NCBI GenBank assembly: GCA_049698775.1
Contig: JBAVYM010000049.1
Location: 74,995 to 138,994, forward strand
Length of the DNA: 64,000 bases
Source: REEB76 sp049698775
Lineage (GTDB): Bacteria > Pseudomonadota > Gammaproteobacteria > Natronospirales > REEB76
Direction of reading: 5' to 3'
The notes below the pieces were generated by a model. That model did not search any database. It was not told the origin of the DNA and was given only the letters and a program-made list of their open reading frames with translations. Below are positions 33,992-42,820 of the stretch, piece after piece (within the stretch, counting starts at the first letter, position 1; each line of letters opens with the position of its first letter). The translations under genes were made by a program, and so were the position numbers.

Positions 33992-35077
33992 GTGAAGGAT
34001 TCCATACGCCAGAAACTTGAACGGATGACTGCGCGCCACGAAGAACTGGCGGCTTTGCTGGCCAGCCCGGCGGTAATCGGTGACCAAAAACAGTTCCGGG
34101 ACTTGTCCCGGGAATATGCGCGCCTGGAAATGCTGGTGGCGCGCTTTCGCGACTACAGCAGCGCTCAATCCGACCTGCACGCGGCTGAAGACATGCTGAA
34201 GGACCACGACGCGATCATGCGGCGCCTGGCGCAGGAAGAGAAACTGGCGGTGCAGGCGCGGCTGGCGGCGCTGGAGCCCGGCCTGATTGAATTGATGTTG
34301 CCCAAAGACCCGCACGACGACAGCAACATATTCCTGGAAATCCGCGCCGGCACCGGCGGCGACGAGGCTGCGCTGTTCGCCGGCGACCTGTTCCGCATGT
34401 ATGGCCGCTATGCCGAGGCCAAGGGCTGGCACATGGAGGTTCTCAGCGAGAGCTCCGGTGAGCACGGCGGCTACAAGGAGATCATCTCGCGCGTGGTGGG
34501 CCGGGGTGCGTATTCAAGATTGAAGTTCGAGTCCGGCGCACACCGCGTGCAACGGGTGCCGGAAACCGAAGCCCAGGGCCGCATCCATACTTCCGCCTGT
34601 ACCGTGGCAATCCTGCCGGAAGTGGCAACCGTGGACGAAGTGGAAATCAACCCGGCGGATTTGAAAGTGGATACCTACCGTTCCTCGGGTGCCGGTGGTC
34701 AGCACGTGAACAAGACCGACTCCGCGATCCGCATCACCCACCTGCCGAGTGGCATCGTGGTGGAATGCCAGGACGAACGCTCACAGCACAAGAACCGCGC
34801 CCGCGCCATGTCACTGCTCAAGGCAAAATTATTGTCAGCCGAGCGCGAAAAGCAGATCAGTGCGCAGGCACAATCACGCAAACTCCAGGTTGGCAGCGGC
34901 GACCGCTCGGAGCGCATCCGCACTTACAATTTCCCGCAGGGGCGCGTCACCGATCACCGCATCAATCTCACGCTATACAAACTGGATGATATTCTGCAGG
35001 GCAAGCTTGACGATCTGATTGTGCCGCTCATGAATGAGTTCCAGGCCGAAGAGCTGGCTGCCATGGCGGCTCAGTGA
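33992..35077 (+). CDS. prfA: Peptide chain release factor 1
   Basis: A 361-aa class I release factor. The GTG start at 33992 gives MKDSIRQKLERM. The UAA/UAG tripeptide region (RVPETEAQGRIHTSACTVAI, containing PET near 186), and the GGQ motif in SSGAGGQHVNKTDSAIRI near 230-235 are present. It terminates translation by hydrolysing peptidyl-tRNA. In E. coli prmC, which methylates the GGQ Gln, follows directly; here prmC is 5.6 kb away. Its 3' end overlaps the convergent membrane-protein gene by 7 bp. Confidence 0.97.
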   Translation: MKDSIRQKLERMTARHEELAALLASPAVIGDQKQFRDLSREYARLEMLVARFRDYSSAQSDLHAAEDMLKDHDAIMRRLAQEEKLAVQARLAALEPGLIELMLPKDPHDDSNIFLEIRAGTGGDEAALFAGDLFRMYGRYAEAKGWHMEVLSESSGEHGGYKEIISRVVGRGAYSRLKFESGAHRVQRVPETEAQGRIHTSACTVAILPEVATVDEVEINPADLKVDTYRSSGAGGQHVNKTDSAIRITHLPSGIVVECQDERSQHKNRARAMSLLKAKLLSAEREKQISAQAQSRKLQVGSGDRSERIRTYNFPQGRVTDHRINLTLYKLDDILQGKLDDLIVPLMNEFQAEELAAMAAQ

Positions 35078-35796
35078 GCGTCGGCCCGCGTCCTGAGACT
35101 GCAGTACTGCAGGTAACAGACCGACAGCACATAGCACCACACGATCCCGCCCACCAACGGCATCAAGCCATAGTCGCACCACGGATGCGTCAGAGACGAC
35201 GCGCCCGGCATCTGTCCCGTGCCCAGTTGATGCACGGCATTCATGATGTCCGGCCAGCCGGAAATGACATCATAGATAAATAACACAATGGCAGGCGCTG
35301 AAATCACCACCGAGGTCCGCCACCAATTGGCTCGTGTCAACGAATGACTGTAGCTCAATGCATCAATGAAGTTCTTGCGATCCAGAACCGCGGCATAGGC
35401 GAAGAATGCCAGCGTGGTGCCCAGAACGATGCCGGGGACGATAAACACAAAGAATCCGATACAGACGGCCAGGTAGTACAGCAGATCGCCGACCAGTATG
35501 GCTGGCGCCGCGCGCACGCCGTTACGTAACGCCTGTCCGTATGACAGCGTGGTTCCGCGCGCGAAGGCGTCCAATTTGGCGATGGCGCTGCCAAATAGCG
35601 CACTCTCCAGCAGCCATGCCAACAGCGCGACAATTATGGTCTTCCAGGTGATACTGCCGGTCAGCAATCCGCCACCGGCAAACGCGTCCGGTATCACGTC
35701 CACGACGCAGGCAATCCATACCGGCATAAAAATCACCGGCAGGGATTGCAGAAATAAACGCCAGCCCGCCTCCAGTGTGGCGCTGATGGAAAGCAT
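35071..35796 (-). CDS. Multi-pass membrane protein (paralogue of the gene at 35830)
   Basis: A 241-aa polytopic protein with about six hydrophobic segments. The segments DLLYYLAVCIGFFVFIVPGI and DRKNFIDALSYSHSLTRANW are notable. The NWWRT motif and spacing recur in the neighbour at 35830, so these are diverged tandem copies. The ATG at 35796 is preferred; a TTG at 35823 is also in frame. Related to uncharacterised membrane-domain families (BPSS1780/YciC-like). No function can be assigned. Confidence 0.75.
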   Translation of the reverse strand: MLSISATLEAGWRLFLQSLPVIFMPVWIACVVDVIPDAFAGGGLLTGSITWKTIIVALLAWLLESALFGSAIAKLDAFARGTTLSYGQALRNGVRAAPAILVGDLLYYLAVCIGFFVFIVPGIVLGTTLAFFAYAAVLDRKNFIDALSYSHSLTRANWWRTSVVISAPAIVLFIYDVISGWPDIMNAVHQLGTGQMPGASSLTHPWCDYGLMPLVGGIVWCYVLSVCYLQYCSLRTRADAH

Positions 35797-35829
35797 TGCG
35801 GGAGTTTCCGTTCGCGTGATCAATGCCGG

Positions 35830-36726
35830 TCAGGCTTGCACGGCCCCCGAGACCACGGGCTTCCGCGCATGGCGCATCTTGAGATCGCGGTACAGAACAT
35901 AGAGTACCCCGGCCACAAAAGGCGAGAAAATCGCGGCCCCCACCAATTTAAGCACGCCTTTCACCAGCAGGGTCCGGCCGGTATCAACGCTTTGAAGCAG
36001 CGGCAGCCAATGCACAAACGGCAACATGACCGCGACAATGATGACAACGATGGCAGCCACGCAGATCAACAACACCAGGAACGTGCGCCACCAGTTGCGG
36101 AATACCAGCGCGCAACTGAGGTTCAACGCGCTCACCGGCCCTTTGCCGTCCAGCACAATCGCGAACTGGAAGAACAGCAGATTGACGACGATGAACACAG
36201 CGGCGGCGATCACACACGCCTGGGTAGCCGCAATCGCGGCACCATGTCCAAGGATTGTACCGAGCACTGCTCCAAGGATCGCTCCCACCAAGCTCGCAAT
36301 AACGAGTCCGATCGCCAGGGTGATCCCGCATAGAATCCCAGCCAGTAACAGCGCCGGGAGCTTGTAAAGCGCCGACTTGAATTCATGGGCAGCGGCGGTT
36401 CCATGCGCTTGATTGTCCAGGCGCCGGATGATCAGCGCATTCACCAACGAACTCAGCACCAGCACCAGCGCTTCCAGCAATATCAGGTTGAGGATGAAAT
36501 GCCCCTGCTTGAGCAGTTGCAGCACGGCATCCGGCGTGATTTCCGCGTCGCCGATGTTTTTGGCCAAGTAGAGAGTCGGCAGCAAGCTGATAAAACCCAG
36601 CAGGGTAGCCAGCACAAACAACCGCCGGAAGCTTGCCCACCCCAGCATGACACCCCGTGACCATACCCGGGCGGGCGACTGGGGAGCGGAGTCCGGTTCT
36701 AACATGCGGAAATTCCCGTGTGGCAT
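35830..36726 (-). CDS. Multi-pass membrane protein
   Basis: A 298-aa protein with about six transmembrane segments and a 25-residue soluble N-terminus (ATG at 36726, with an alternative at 36705). The segment DGKGPVSALNLSCALVFRNW followed by WRT matches the pattern in the downstream paralogue. The two genes are a probable operon, 33 bp apart. No known enzyme motif is present. Confidence 0.75.
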   Translation of the reverse strand: MPHGNFRMLEPDSAPQSPARVWSRGVMLGWASFRRLFVLATLLGFISLLPTLYLAKNIGDAEITPDAVLQLLKQGHFILNLILLEALVLVLSSLVNALIIRRLDNQAHGTAAAHEFKSALYKLPALLLAGILCGITLAIGLVIASLVGAILGAVLGTILGHGAAIAATQACVIAAAVFIVVNLLFFQFAIVLDGKGPVSALNLSCALVFRNWWRTFLVLLICVAAIVVIIVAVMLPFVHWLPLLQSVDTGRTLLVKGVLKLVGAAIFSPFVAGVLYVLYRDLKMRHARKPVVSGAVQA

Positions 36727-36790
36727 TCAAAGGGCGTGGCAGTTTGCCTGACTCACCGGGAGTGCCGCAAGCTGTCTCAGACAGGCTGGA

Positions 36791-37447
36791 TTAGCCGGGA
36801 CGCCGGCGGAACCAGCCACTCAGACTGAAACGCATTTGACCGGCGGGCCGCACTTCATGCGGCATGCCGGCGCTGAGAAAGACCACCAGCGTGCCGGGCA
36901 GAGGTGGAATCACTATGCTCTGCTCTTCCGGCTGCTTGGGCGGATAAAGACACAGCTCCCCGCCGCCTCCCGCGTGCCAAACCGCGTTCAGATACAAAAC
37001 CACAGAAACCAATCTTTCCCCGGCATCCTGGAATTGATCCAGATGCCGCGCGTACCCGGCGCCCGGCGGATACACGGCCAAGTGTCCCTCGAACTCAAAC
37101 AAACCCAGGCAAGTGGCAGCATTGACCGCGCGGCGCAGTGCTTCGAGTTCATGCCTGACAAAGCCGGTGACCGCCGGCACGGTACATTCATCCAGCCACA
37201 GGCTGTAATCGCCGCGAATGCCGCCATGCCGTCGCGATGTCACGCCCCGGCCGATGCCCGCCGGATGGAATTGCCCCTGCTCCCATAGCGCCTTTACTGC
37301 ATCCGACAGCTCCGCAAGCCGGTTGCCGGATATGAATTGCTTGGCGATTACCCAACCCTGCCCGGCAAGATCGCTCGCCAAACGATACAGGGCGCGCTGT
37401 TCGGCAGTGGCGGCGGCGTGGAGACGGTCCAAATGCATGCCATTCAA
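36791..37447 (-). CDS. 2-oxoglutarate/Fe(II)-dependent oxygenase (prolyl 4-hydroxylase-like)
   Basis: A 218-aa soluble protein with the double-stranded beta-helix iron site. HxD is in GYARHLDQF near residue 134, the distal His is in GMPHEVRPAG near 197, and the 2OG-binding Arg is in MRFSLSGWFRRRPG. The beta-strand LVSVVLYLN precedes the catalytic core. The substrate is unknown; related proteins hydroxylate peptidyl or free amino acids. It stands alone between the membrane-protein pair and a gene-poor stretch. Confidence 0.87.
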   Translation of the reverse strand: MNGMHLDRLHAAATAEQRALYRLASDLAGQGWVIAKQFISGNRLAELSDAVKALWEQGQFHPAGIGRGVTSRRHGGIRGDYSLWLDECTVPAVTGFVRHELEALRRAVNAATCLGLFEFEGHLAVYPPGAGYARHLDQFQDAGERLVSVVLYLNAVWHAGGGGELCLYPPKQPEEQSIVIPPLPGTLVVFLSAGMPHEVRPAGQMRFSLSGWFRRRPG

Positions 37448-37676
37448 AGGTCAGCATAGGGCTTTTAACAGAATTCCGCCGGCCGTGCATGTACTTCCCT
37501 CGTTTCAGCATGTAACTTTATGATTATAAAAAGAAAATAAATAAACCCGTGGCGGATCTGCACAATTTGCCATGATTGTCTAGAATCTGCGCCCGATCGC
37601 GCGATTTGCTTTCAAATCGTCGAGTAGTATCATGCGCTTACTTTTTTTCCGGTACAAAAATTGGTGGTGAACTAAC
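37448..37676. other. Gene-free upstream region of the small lipoprotein
   Basis: 229 bp, AT-rich in the middle (about 37510-37550), without an ORF or clear repeats. It probably holds the promoter of the gene at 37677, but no good -35/-10 pair stands out. Confidence 0.5.
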
Positions 37677-37886
37677 ATGAATAAGTACGTTGTTGTCCTT
37701 TCTGCCGCAGCCCTCGCCTTCGGTGTGGCCGCGTGCAGCAAGACTGAAAATCCCGCCCCGGCGGCGGCTCCTGCTGCCTCCACGGCAGCCCCAGCTGCTT
37801 CGTCGAAGACCGCAATGCCAATGGCCTCCACGAAGGCGATGGCGCCGGCCGCGAGCACGGCTCCGGCGGCTTCCACGAAGCCATAG
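37677..37886 (+). CDS. Small Ala/Pro/Thr/Ser-rich lipoprotein
   Basis: A 69-aa protein. A 19-residue signal peptide with the lipobox VAAC is followed by a mature chain almost entirely of Ala, Pro, Ser, Thr and Lys in short repeats (APAAST-like units). It is probably a highly flexible outer-membrane or surface lipopeptide. Function unknown. A strong terminator follows, supporting expression as an independent short transcript. Confidence 0.7.
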   Translation: MNKYVVVLSAAALAFGVAACSKTENPAPAAAPAASTAAPAASSKTAMPMASTKAMAPAASTAPAASTKP

Positions 37887-37931
37887 CAGAATTAAAGGTT
37901 TGCTCCGGCTTCGGGCCGGGACAGGCTTTTG

Positions 37932-37952
37932 ACCATCCACCCCGTGGATGGT
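37932..37952 (+). other. Hairpin upstream of the terminator
   Basis: ACCATCCA-CCCCG-TGGATGGT, an 8-bp stem. It lies in the 3' untranslated part of the lipoprotein gene. Confidence 0.4.
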
Positions 37953-37970
37953 GGGGGAGTAAGTGACCAA

Positions 37971-37998
37971 GGGCAGGCTGCAAACAGCCTGCCCTTTT
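37971..37998 (+). terminator. Strong intrinsic terminator
   Basis: A 10-bp perfect stem GGGCAGGCTG/CAGCCTGCCC with a CAAA loop and then TTTT. It ends the small lipoprotein transcript and may also serve the convergent gene at 38008. Confidence 0.88.
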
Positions 37999-38007
37999 CA
38001 TTGGTGT

Positions 38008-39174
38008 TCAGAAAGCCAGTGCCTGCTCAAGATCCGCCTTGAGATCGGCTACGTCCTCCACGCCCACCGACAAACGCACCAGCGAATCGCTGACCCCCAG
38101 TTTCGCGCGTGTCTCCGGCGGCACCGAAGCGTGCGTCATGATGCCGGGGTGTTCGATCAGACTTTCCACGCCGCCCAGGCTTTCCGCCAGTGTGAATAAT
38201 TCGCAGTGTTCCAGGAAACGCCGCGATTCTGCTTCACTACCCTTGAGAAATATCGTAATCATGCCGCCGAACGCGCGCATCTGCTTTTTCGCCAGCGCAT
38301 GCTGCGGATGGCTCACCAGCCCCGGATAAATCACCCGTTCCACCCGCGCATGTTTCTCCAGCCAAGCGGCCAGCTCCAGCGCATTGCTGCAATGCCGCTG
38401 CATGCGCAGCGCCAGGGTTTTGAGTCCGCGCAGGGCCAGAAAACTGTCAAAGGGTCCGGCCACCGCGCCCACCGAGTTCTGCAGAAACGCGAGCTGTTCC
38501 GCCAGTTCGGTAGATTCGCCCGTCACGGTCATACCACCCACCATGTCAGAGTGGCCGTTCAGATATTTGGTCGCCGAGTGCATGACCATATCGAAACCCT
38601 GTTCGATTGGCCGCTGGATATAGGGCGACGCAAACGTGTTGTCACACACGCTGATCAATTTATGCTTGCGCGCCACCTCCGCGGCCATGGCGAGATCCAC
38701 CAGTTTCAGCAGCGGATTAGTGGGCGTCTCTACCCAGATCATCCTGGTTTCCGGCCGGATGGCGGACTCCAGTGCCTGGCGTTCCCGTAAGTCCACGAAG
38801 CTGAATTTCAGCCCCGCGGAACGCTTACGCACCCGCTCGAACAGCCGGTAGGTGCCGCCATACATGTCGTCCATGGCTACCACGTGCGCGCCGGAATCCA
38901 GCAAATCCAGAATCGTGGCGGTGGCCGCCATACCCGAGGCGAAAGCAAAACCGCGCTGGCCGTTTTCGAGATCCGCCACGCAACGCTCGTAGGCCATGCG
39001 CGTCGGATTCTGGGTGCGCGAATATTCATAACCCTTGTGTTTCCCAGGGCTTTCCTGCGCATAGGTGGAAGTCGCGTAGATCGGCTGCATCACCGCGCCG
39101 GTAGTCGGATCCGGCGACTGGCCGGCATGGATGGCGCGGGTGGCAAAACCCTGTTTTTTACCTGAAGACTGCAT
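38008..39174 (-). CDS. Cystathionine gamma-lyase/gamma-synthase (PLP enzyme)
   Basis: A 388-aa Cys/Met-metabolism PLP enzyme. FATRAIHAGQSPDPTTGAVM is near the N-terminus. YEYSRTQNPTR (the phosphate-binding Tyr/Arg), FASGMAATATI, and the PLP Lys in MHSATKYLNGHSDM near 198 are present. It lies just downstream of cystathionine beta-synthase, so it probably splits cystathionine to cysteine in reverse transsulfuration; sequence alone does not exclude gamma-synthase activity. It is separated from the upstream gene by a REP element. Confidence 0.92.
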   Translation of the reverse strand: MQSSGKKQGFATRAIHAGQSPDPTTGAVMQPIYATSTYAQESPGKHKGYEYSRTQNPTRMAYERCVADLENGQRGFAFASGMAATATILDLLDSGAHVVAMDDMYGGTYRLFERVRKRSAGLKFSFVDLRERQALESAIRPETRMIWVETPTNPLLKLVDLAMAAEVARKHKLISVCDNTFASPYIQRPIEQGFDMVMHSATKYLNGHSDMVGGMTVTGESTELAEQLAFLQNSVGAVAGPFDSFLALRGLKTLALRMQRHCSNALELAAWLEKHARVERVIYPGLVSHPQHALAKKQMRAFGGMITIFLKGSEAESRRFLEHCELFTLAESLGGVESLIEHPGIMTHASVPPETRAKLGVSDSLVRLSVGVEDVADLKADLEQALAF

Positions 39175-39194
39175 TGCTTTACACCCTAGTTAAT

Positions 39195-39222
39195 TGTGGG
39201 AGCGACGGTCTCCGCCGCGATT
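39195..39222 (+). repeat. REP element between the transsulfuration genes
   Basis: TGTGGGAGCGACGGTCTCCG then CCGCGATT, nearly identical to the REP at 17895-17921 and 22 kb from the RAYT gene. Confidence 0.75.
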
Positions 39223-39237
39223 CATTCGGCGACAGCG

Positions 39238-40599
39238 CTAATGCTGCAAGCGCAAGCGGTTGAGTAAATCGCTGCGCGTAACCAAGCCCAGGAATTCATC
39301 GCCGTGCATCACCGCCGCGGCGGTCTCCTGCTCCAGCAGCGCAAACAGTTCCGTGGTTTTCCGGTGTGCCTGAATGCGTGGAAAATCCATATCCAGCGCG
39401 GCGCGCACTTCCTGGGTGAAACCGCGTTGGTCGTAACTCACCGCCTGGATCAGATCTATTTCCGTGACCGCGCCGATAAACTTCTTGTCCTCGATCACCG
39501 GTAACTGGGAAATGCCGTTGTTGCGCATGCGCGTGTGTGCGGTAGCAAGCGTGTCGGCCGGACCGACATATACGGTGGCGCGCTCCCAGTAGGGCCGGCC
39601 CACGTAATCGCCGAGATCACCGCGCGTCGGCCGTGCCATGAACCCTTGCTCGATCATCCAGAAATCATTGTAGAGCTTGGACAGATACTTATTACCGGTG
39701 TCGGCGCCGATGGTCACCACACGCTTGGGAGTTTTCTGCGCGCGGCAGTAATGCAGCGCCGCGGCAATCAGCGTGCCGGAGGATGAACCCAGCAACAAGC
39801 CTTCCTTGTGCAAAACTTCGCGCGCGGTCGCAAACGCCTCGCTGTCGGGAATGGAGTAGGCGTGCTTCACCACCGACAGATCGCAGATATCGGGAATGAA
39901 ATCCTCGCCGATGCCCTCCACCAGCCACGCGCCCTTCTCGCCCAGCTTGCCGGTCTTGATGTAATCCGCGAGCACCGAACCCTGGGGATCCGCCAGCACC
40001 ATCTCCACCTGCGGCGCCACCTTGCGGAAATACTGGCCGATACCGGTGAGCGTACCGCTGGAACCCACGCCCGCCACCACCGCATCAAGCTTATGCTGCA
40101 TCTGCTCCCATATTTCCGGGCCGGTGGTGGTTGCGTGGGCCTTCACATTGTCGGGGTTGCCGAATTGGTTGATGAAATACGCACCCATTTCCTGCGCCAT
40201 GCGCCGCGCCAGATCCTGGTAATACTCCGGATGACCCTTGCTCACATCCGAGCGCGTCAGCACCACTTCCGCGCCCATGGCGCGCAGGTTGAAGATTTTT
40301 TCCTGGCTCATCTTGTCGGGGATGACCAGAATCAGACGATAGCCTTTCTGCGCCGCCACCAGCGCCAGACCGAGGCCGGTATTGCCGGCGGTGGCCTCGA
40401 CGATGATGCTACCGGGTTTGAGATCGCCGCGTTTTTCTGCTTCCGCGATCATGGTCACGCCGATGCGGTCCTTGATGGAGCCGCCCGGATTCATGAGTTC
40501 GAGTTTGAGAAACAGGCGGCACTGCCCGGTATCCAGCCGCTTGAGTTCCAGCATCGGCGTGCGGCCGACCATCTCCAGCACATTGGAATAGACCTGCAT
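39238..40599 (-). CDS. cbs: Cystathionine beta-synthase with C-terminal CBS domains
   Basis: A 453-aa PLP enzyme that condenses serine and homocysteine. The start at 40599 (MQVYSNVLEMVGRTPML) has GGAGA upstream; seven more codons are open but not needed. The PLP Lys is in MNPGGSIKDRIGV near residue 40, AGNTGLGLAL near 71, GVGSSGTLTGIGQYF near 172, and SSSGT near 260. Residues about 330-453 form a pair of CBS domains (GISQLPVIEDKKFIGAVTEI and AVMHGDEFLGLVTRSDLLNR). With the PLP enzyme at 38008 it makes a reverse transsulfuration pair. Confidence 0.94.
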   Translation of the reverse strand: MQVYSNVLEMVGRTPMLELKRLDTGQCRLFLKLELMNPGGSIKDRIGVTMIAEAEKRGDLKPGSIIVEATAGNTGLGLALVAAQKGYRLILVIPDKMSQEKIFNLRAMGAEVVLTRSDVSKGHPEYYQDLARRMAQEMGAYFINQFGNPDNVKAHATTTGPEIWEQMQHKLDAVVAGVGSSGTLTGIGQYFRKVAPQVEMVLADPQGSVLADYIKTGKLGEKGAWLVEGIGEDFIPDICDLSVVKHAYSIPDSEAFATAREVLHKEGLLLGSSSGTLIAAALHYCRAQKTPKRVVTIGADTGNKYLSKLYNDFWMIEQGFMARPTRGDLGDYVGRPYWERATVYVGPADTLATAHTRMRNNGISQLPVIEDKKFIGAVTEIDLIQAVSYDQRGFTQEVRAALDMDFPRIQAHRKTTELFALLEQETAAAVMHGDEFLGLVTRSDLLNRLRLQH

Positions 40600-40680
40600 G
40601 CAGTCTCCGGGAATTCGCACCGCAATTAACAGGCGCTATTGTACGGAAGCGCATAAAATAAGCCCACTTCCGGGGGATTC

Positions 40681-41526
40681 ATGAGCGTCAGCATTGCAAC
40701 ATTGTTGAATAGGGCCGGCGCAGAACTTGCTCCGGCCAGCCCTACCCCGCGGCTGGATGCGGAAATCCTGCTCGCGCACGTGCTGGAAATGCCGCGCAGC
40801 CACCTGTTCGCGCGGCCCGAACAGCGCCTGGACGGCTACAAACTGCGCCGCTACGCACTGCTGGTGCTGGCGCGGCGCAAAGGCCAGCCGGTGGCCTATC
40901 TCACCGGCCAGCGGGATTTCTGGTCGCTGACGCTCAAAGTCACGCCCGCCACCCTGATTCCACGCCCGGAAACCGAGCTGCTGGTCGAAGAGGCTTTGCG
41001 CAACGTGCCGGTGGGCGTGCGCTGGTATCTGCTGGACCTGGGCACCGGCAGCGGCGCCATCGCGCTGGCGCTGGCGAAAGAGCGGCCACAGTGCATCCTT
41101 ACCGCCACCGACATCAGCCGTTCGGCGCTGGCGGTGGCGCGCGAAAATGCCAAGCGGCTGGAAATCCACAATCTGGCCTTCATGCAGGGCCAATGGTTCA
41201 CGCCGGTGTCCGGCCGGCGTTTTGCCATGATTGTCTCGAACCCGCCGTATGTGCCGAACGACGATCCGCATCTGAACGCCGGCGACCTGCGCTTCGAGCC
41301 GCGCCACGCGCTGACCGGCGGACCGGACGGACTGGCCGCGATCCGCAAGATCGTGCTGCGGGCGCCCTCGCATCTGGATCGGGGCGGCGCGCTGCTGCTG
41401 GAACACGGTTACGATCAGGGCGAACGCGTTCGCGAACTGTTGTCAGCCGCAGGATTCAGCGCAATCAAAACGCTGCGCGATCTGGCGGGCAGCGAACGCG
41501 TCACCAGCGGCCGCTTTGAAGCTTGA
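40681..41526 (+). CDS. prmC: Release-factor glutamine methyltransferase
   Basis: A 281-aa SAM-dependent enzyme that methylates the GGQ glutamine of release factors. The N-terminal helical domain contains LDAEILLAHVL and the GQPVAYLTG motif, followed by PATLIPRPETELLVEEAL, the SAM motif LDLGTGSGAIALALA near 120, and the substrate-binding NPPYVPNDDPHL near 184-195. It is separated from prfA here. The cyclophilin gene follows 32 bp later, probably in one transcript. Confidence 0.95.
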   Translation: MSVSIATLLNRAGAELAPASPTPRLDAEILLAHVLEMPRSHLFARPEQRLDGYKLRRYALLVLARRKGQPVAYLTGQRDFWSLTLKVTPATLIPRPETELLVEEALRNVPVGVRWYLLDLGTGSGAIALALAKERPQCILTATDISRSALAVARENAKRLEIHNLAFMQGQWFTPVSGRRFAMIVSNPPYVPNDDPHLNAGDLRFEPRHALTGGPDGLAAIRKIVLRAPSHLDRGGALLLEHGYDQGERVRELLSAAGFSAIKTLRDLAGSERVTSGRFEA

Positions 41527-41558
41527 TAGAATGCAACTTTTATTTTCCGGAGTCCGCC

Positions 41559-42044
41559 ATGATTGTTCTGAACACCAGCCTCGGCGACATCACGTTGGAA
41601 CTTTATTCCGACCGGGCGCCCATCAGCGCAGAAAATTTCCTCGCTTACGTGGACGAAGGTTTCTACGATGGCACCGTGTTCCATCGTGTAATCCCCGGCT
41701 TCATGATTCAGGGTGGTGGGTTCATTCCGGGTATGCAACAGAAGAAACCGCGTGCGCCCATCCGCAATGAAGCCAGCAATGGTTTGCTGAACACGCACTA
41801 TTCCGTCGCCATGGCGCGTACCTCGGACATTCACAGCGCCACCAGCCAGTTCTTCATCAACCTGAGCAACAACGCGTTTCTGAACCACGGCACGCGCGAT
41901 TACGGCTACGCGGTATTTGGAAAAGTGACGAACGGCACGGAAATTGTGGACAAGATTGCCGGCGTCAAGACCGGCCGCCATGGCCCGCATGGCGATGTGC
42001 CGCTGGAAGCCGTGGTACTTCAATCTGCAAAGCGGATTGCCTAG
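41559..42044 (+). CDS. ppiB: Cytosolic peptidyl-prolyl isomerase (cyclophilin)
   Basis: A 161-aa cyclophilin. MIVLNTSLGDITLELYSDRA is followed by the active-site segment FHRVIPGFMIQGGGF and SATSQFFINLSNN. No signal peptide is present, so it acts in the cytosol. The ATG at 41559 has a CCGGAG upstream. The size matches E. coli PpiB. Confidence 0.94.
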   Translation: MIVLNTSLGDITLELYSDRAPISAENFLAYVDEGFYDGTVFHRVIPGFMIQGGGFIPGMQQKKPRAPIRNEASNGLLNTHYSVAMARTSDIHSATSQFFINLSNNAFLNHGTRDYGYAVFGKVTNGTEIVDKIAGVKTGRHGPHGDVPLEAVVLQSAKRIA

Positions 42045-42057
42045 GTTGTGGACTCGG

Positions 42058-42693
42058 TCAGCCGGTCAGGGCGGGCAGCAGCACGCGCAGGCCGGCGGCG
42101 ATGAATTCGATGCCGATAGCGGCCATGATGAGACCCATCAAGCGCGTCACGATGTTGATGCCGGTACGGGATAGTGCCCGTGAAATGAGTGGAGCCAGCC
42201 GGAATGCCAGCCACACGATGATTGCCACCATCACGATACCGATGAGCAGGATGATGTAACGGCCGAATAGCGCCGGCTTGTGGCCGTAGAGAATCACGGT
42301 GCTGATGGCGCCGGGGCCGGCGGTGAGCGGTACGCCCAACGGCACTACCGCCACCTGTTCCTTCTCCTGGGTTTCTTGGGCTTCTTCCGCAGTCTGGCGC
42401 GTGGGTCCCACGTTGGCCTGCAACATGGACAGCGCATTTAGCAGAATCAGGATGCCGCCGCCCACCTGAAAGGAAGCGATGCTGATGCCGAAAAAATTGA
42501 GTATCAGCTCGCCCGCCAGCAACGCCACCGCCAGCACCACGCCCACGGTGGTGGCAGCCGTAAACGCCGTGCGGTAACGCTCTTTGGCGGTCTGATTCTG
42601 GGTAAGGTTGATGAAAATCGGGATCACGCCGATGGGATTCAGTATCGCGAGCAAGCCAGCGAAAAACTTGAGATACTCAGCCCACGCGCTCAT
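42058..42693 (-). CDS. MarC-family membrane protein
   Basis: A 211-aa protein with six predicted transmembrane segments and the family's pattern: FFAGLLAILNPIGVIPIFIN at the N-terminus, a central VGGGILILLNALSMLQANVG, VPLGVPLTAGPGAIS near 118, and a C-terminal RLMGLIMAAIGIEFIAAGL. Function unsettled; MarC was once linked to multiple antibiotic resistance but this is not supported. It is convergent with ppiB. Confidence 0.9.
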   Translation of the reverse strand: MSAWAEYLKFFAGLLAILNPIGVIPIFINLTQNQTAKERYRTAFTAATTVGVVLAVALLAGELILNFFGISIASFQVGGGILILLNALSMLQANVGPTRQTAEEAQETQEKEQVAVVPLGVPLTAGPGAISTVILYGHKPALFGRYIILLIGIVMVAIIVWLAFRLAPLISRALSRTGINIVTRLMGLIMAAIGIEFIAAGLRVLLPALTG

Positions 42694-42820
42694 GGCTTTG
42701 CCTGCCTTGTCATCGGGTGAATCGCCCGCGGCGGCCCGATATTCTACCGGATGGCTGTCGCGCGAATTTCATCCATACAGGATAAAATTTGTCCAAACCG
42801 CGTCCTACCCGCGCACACCC

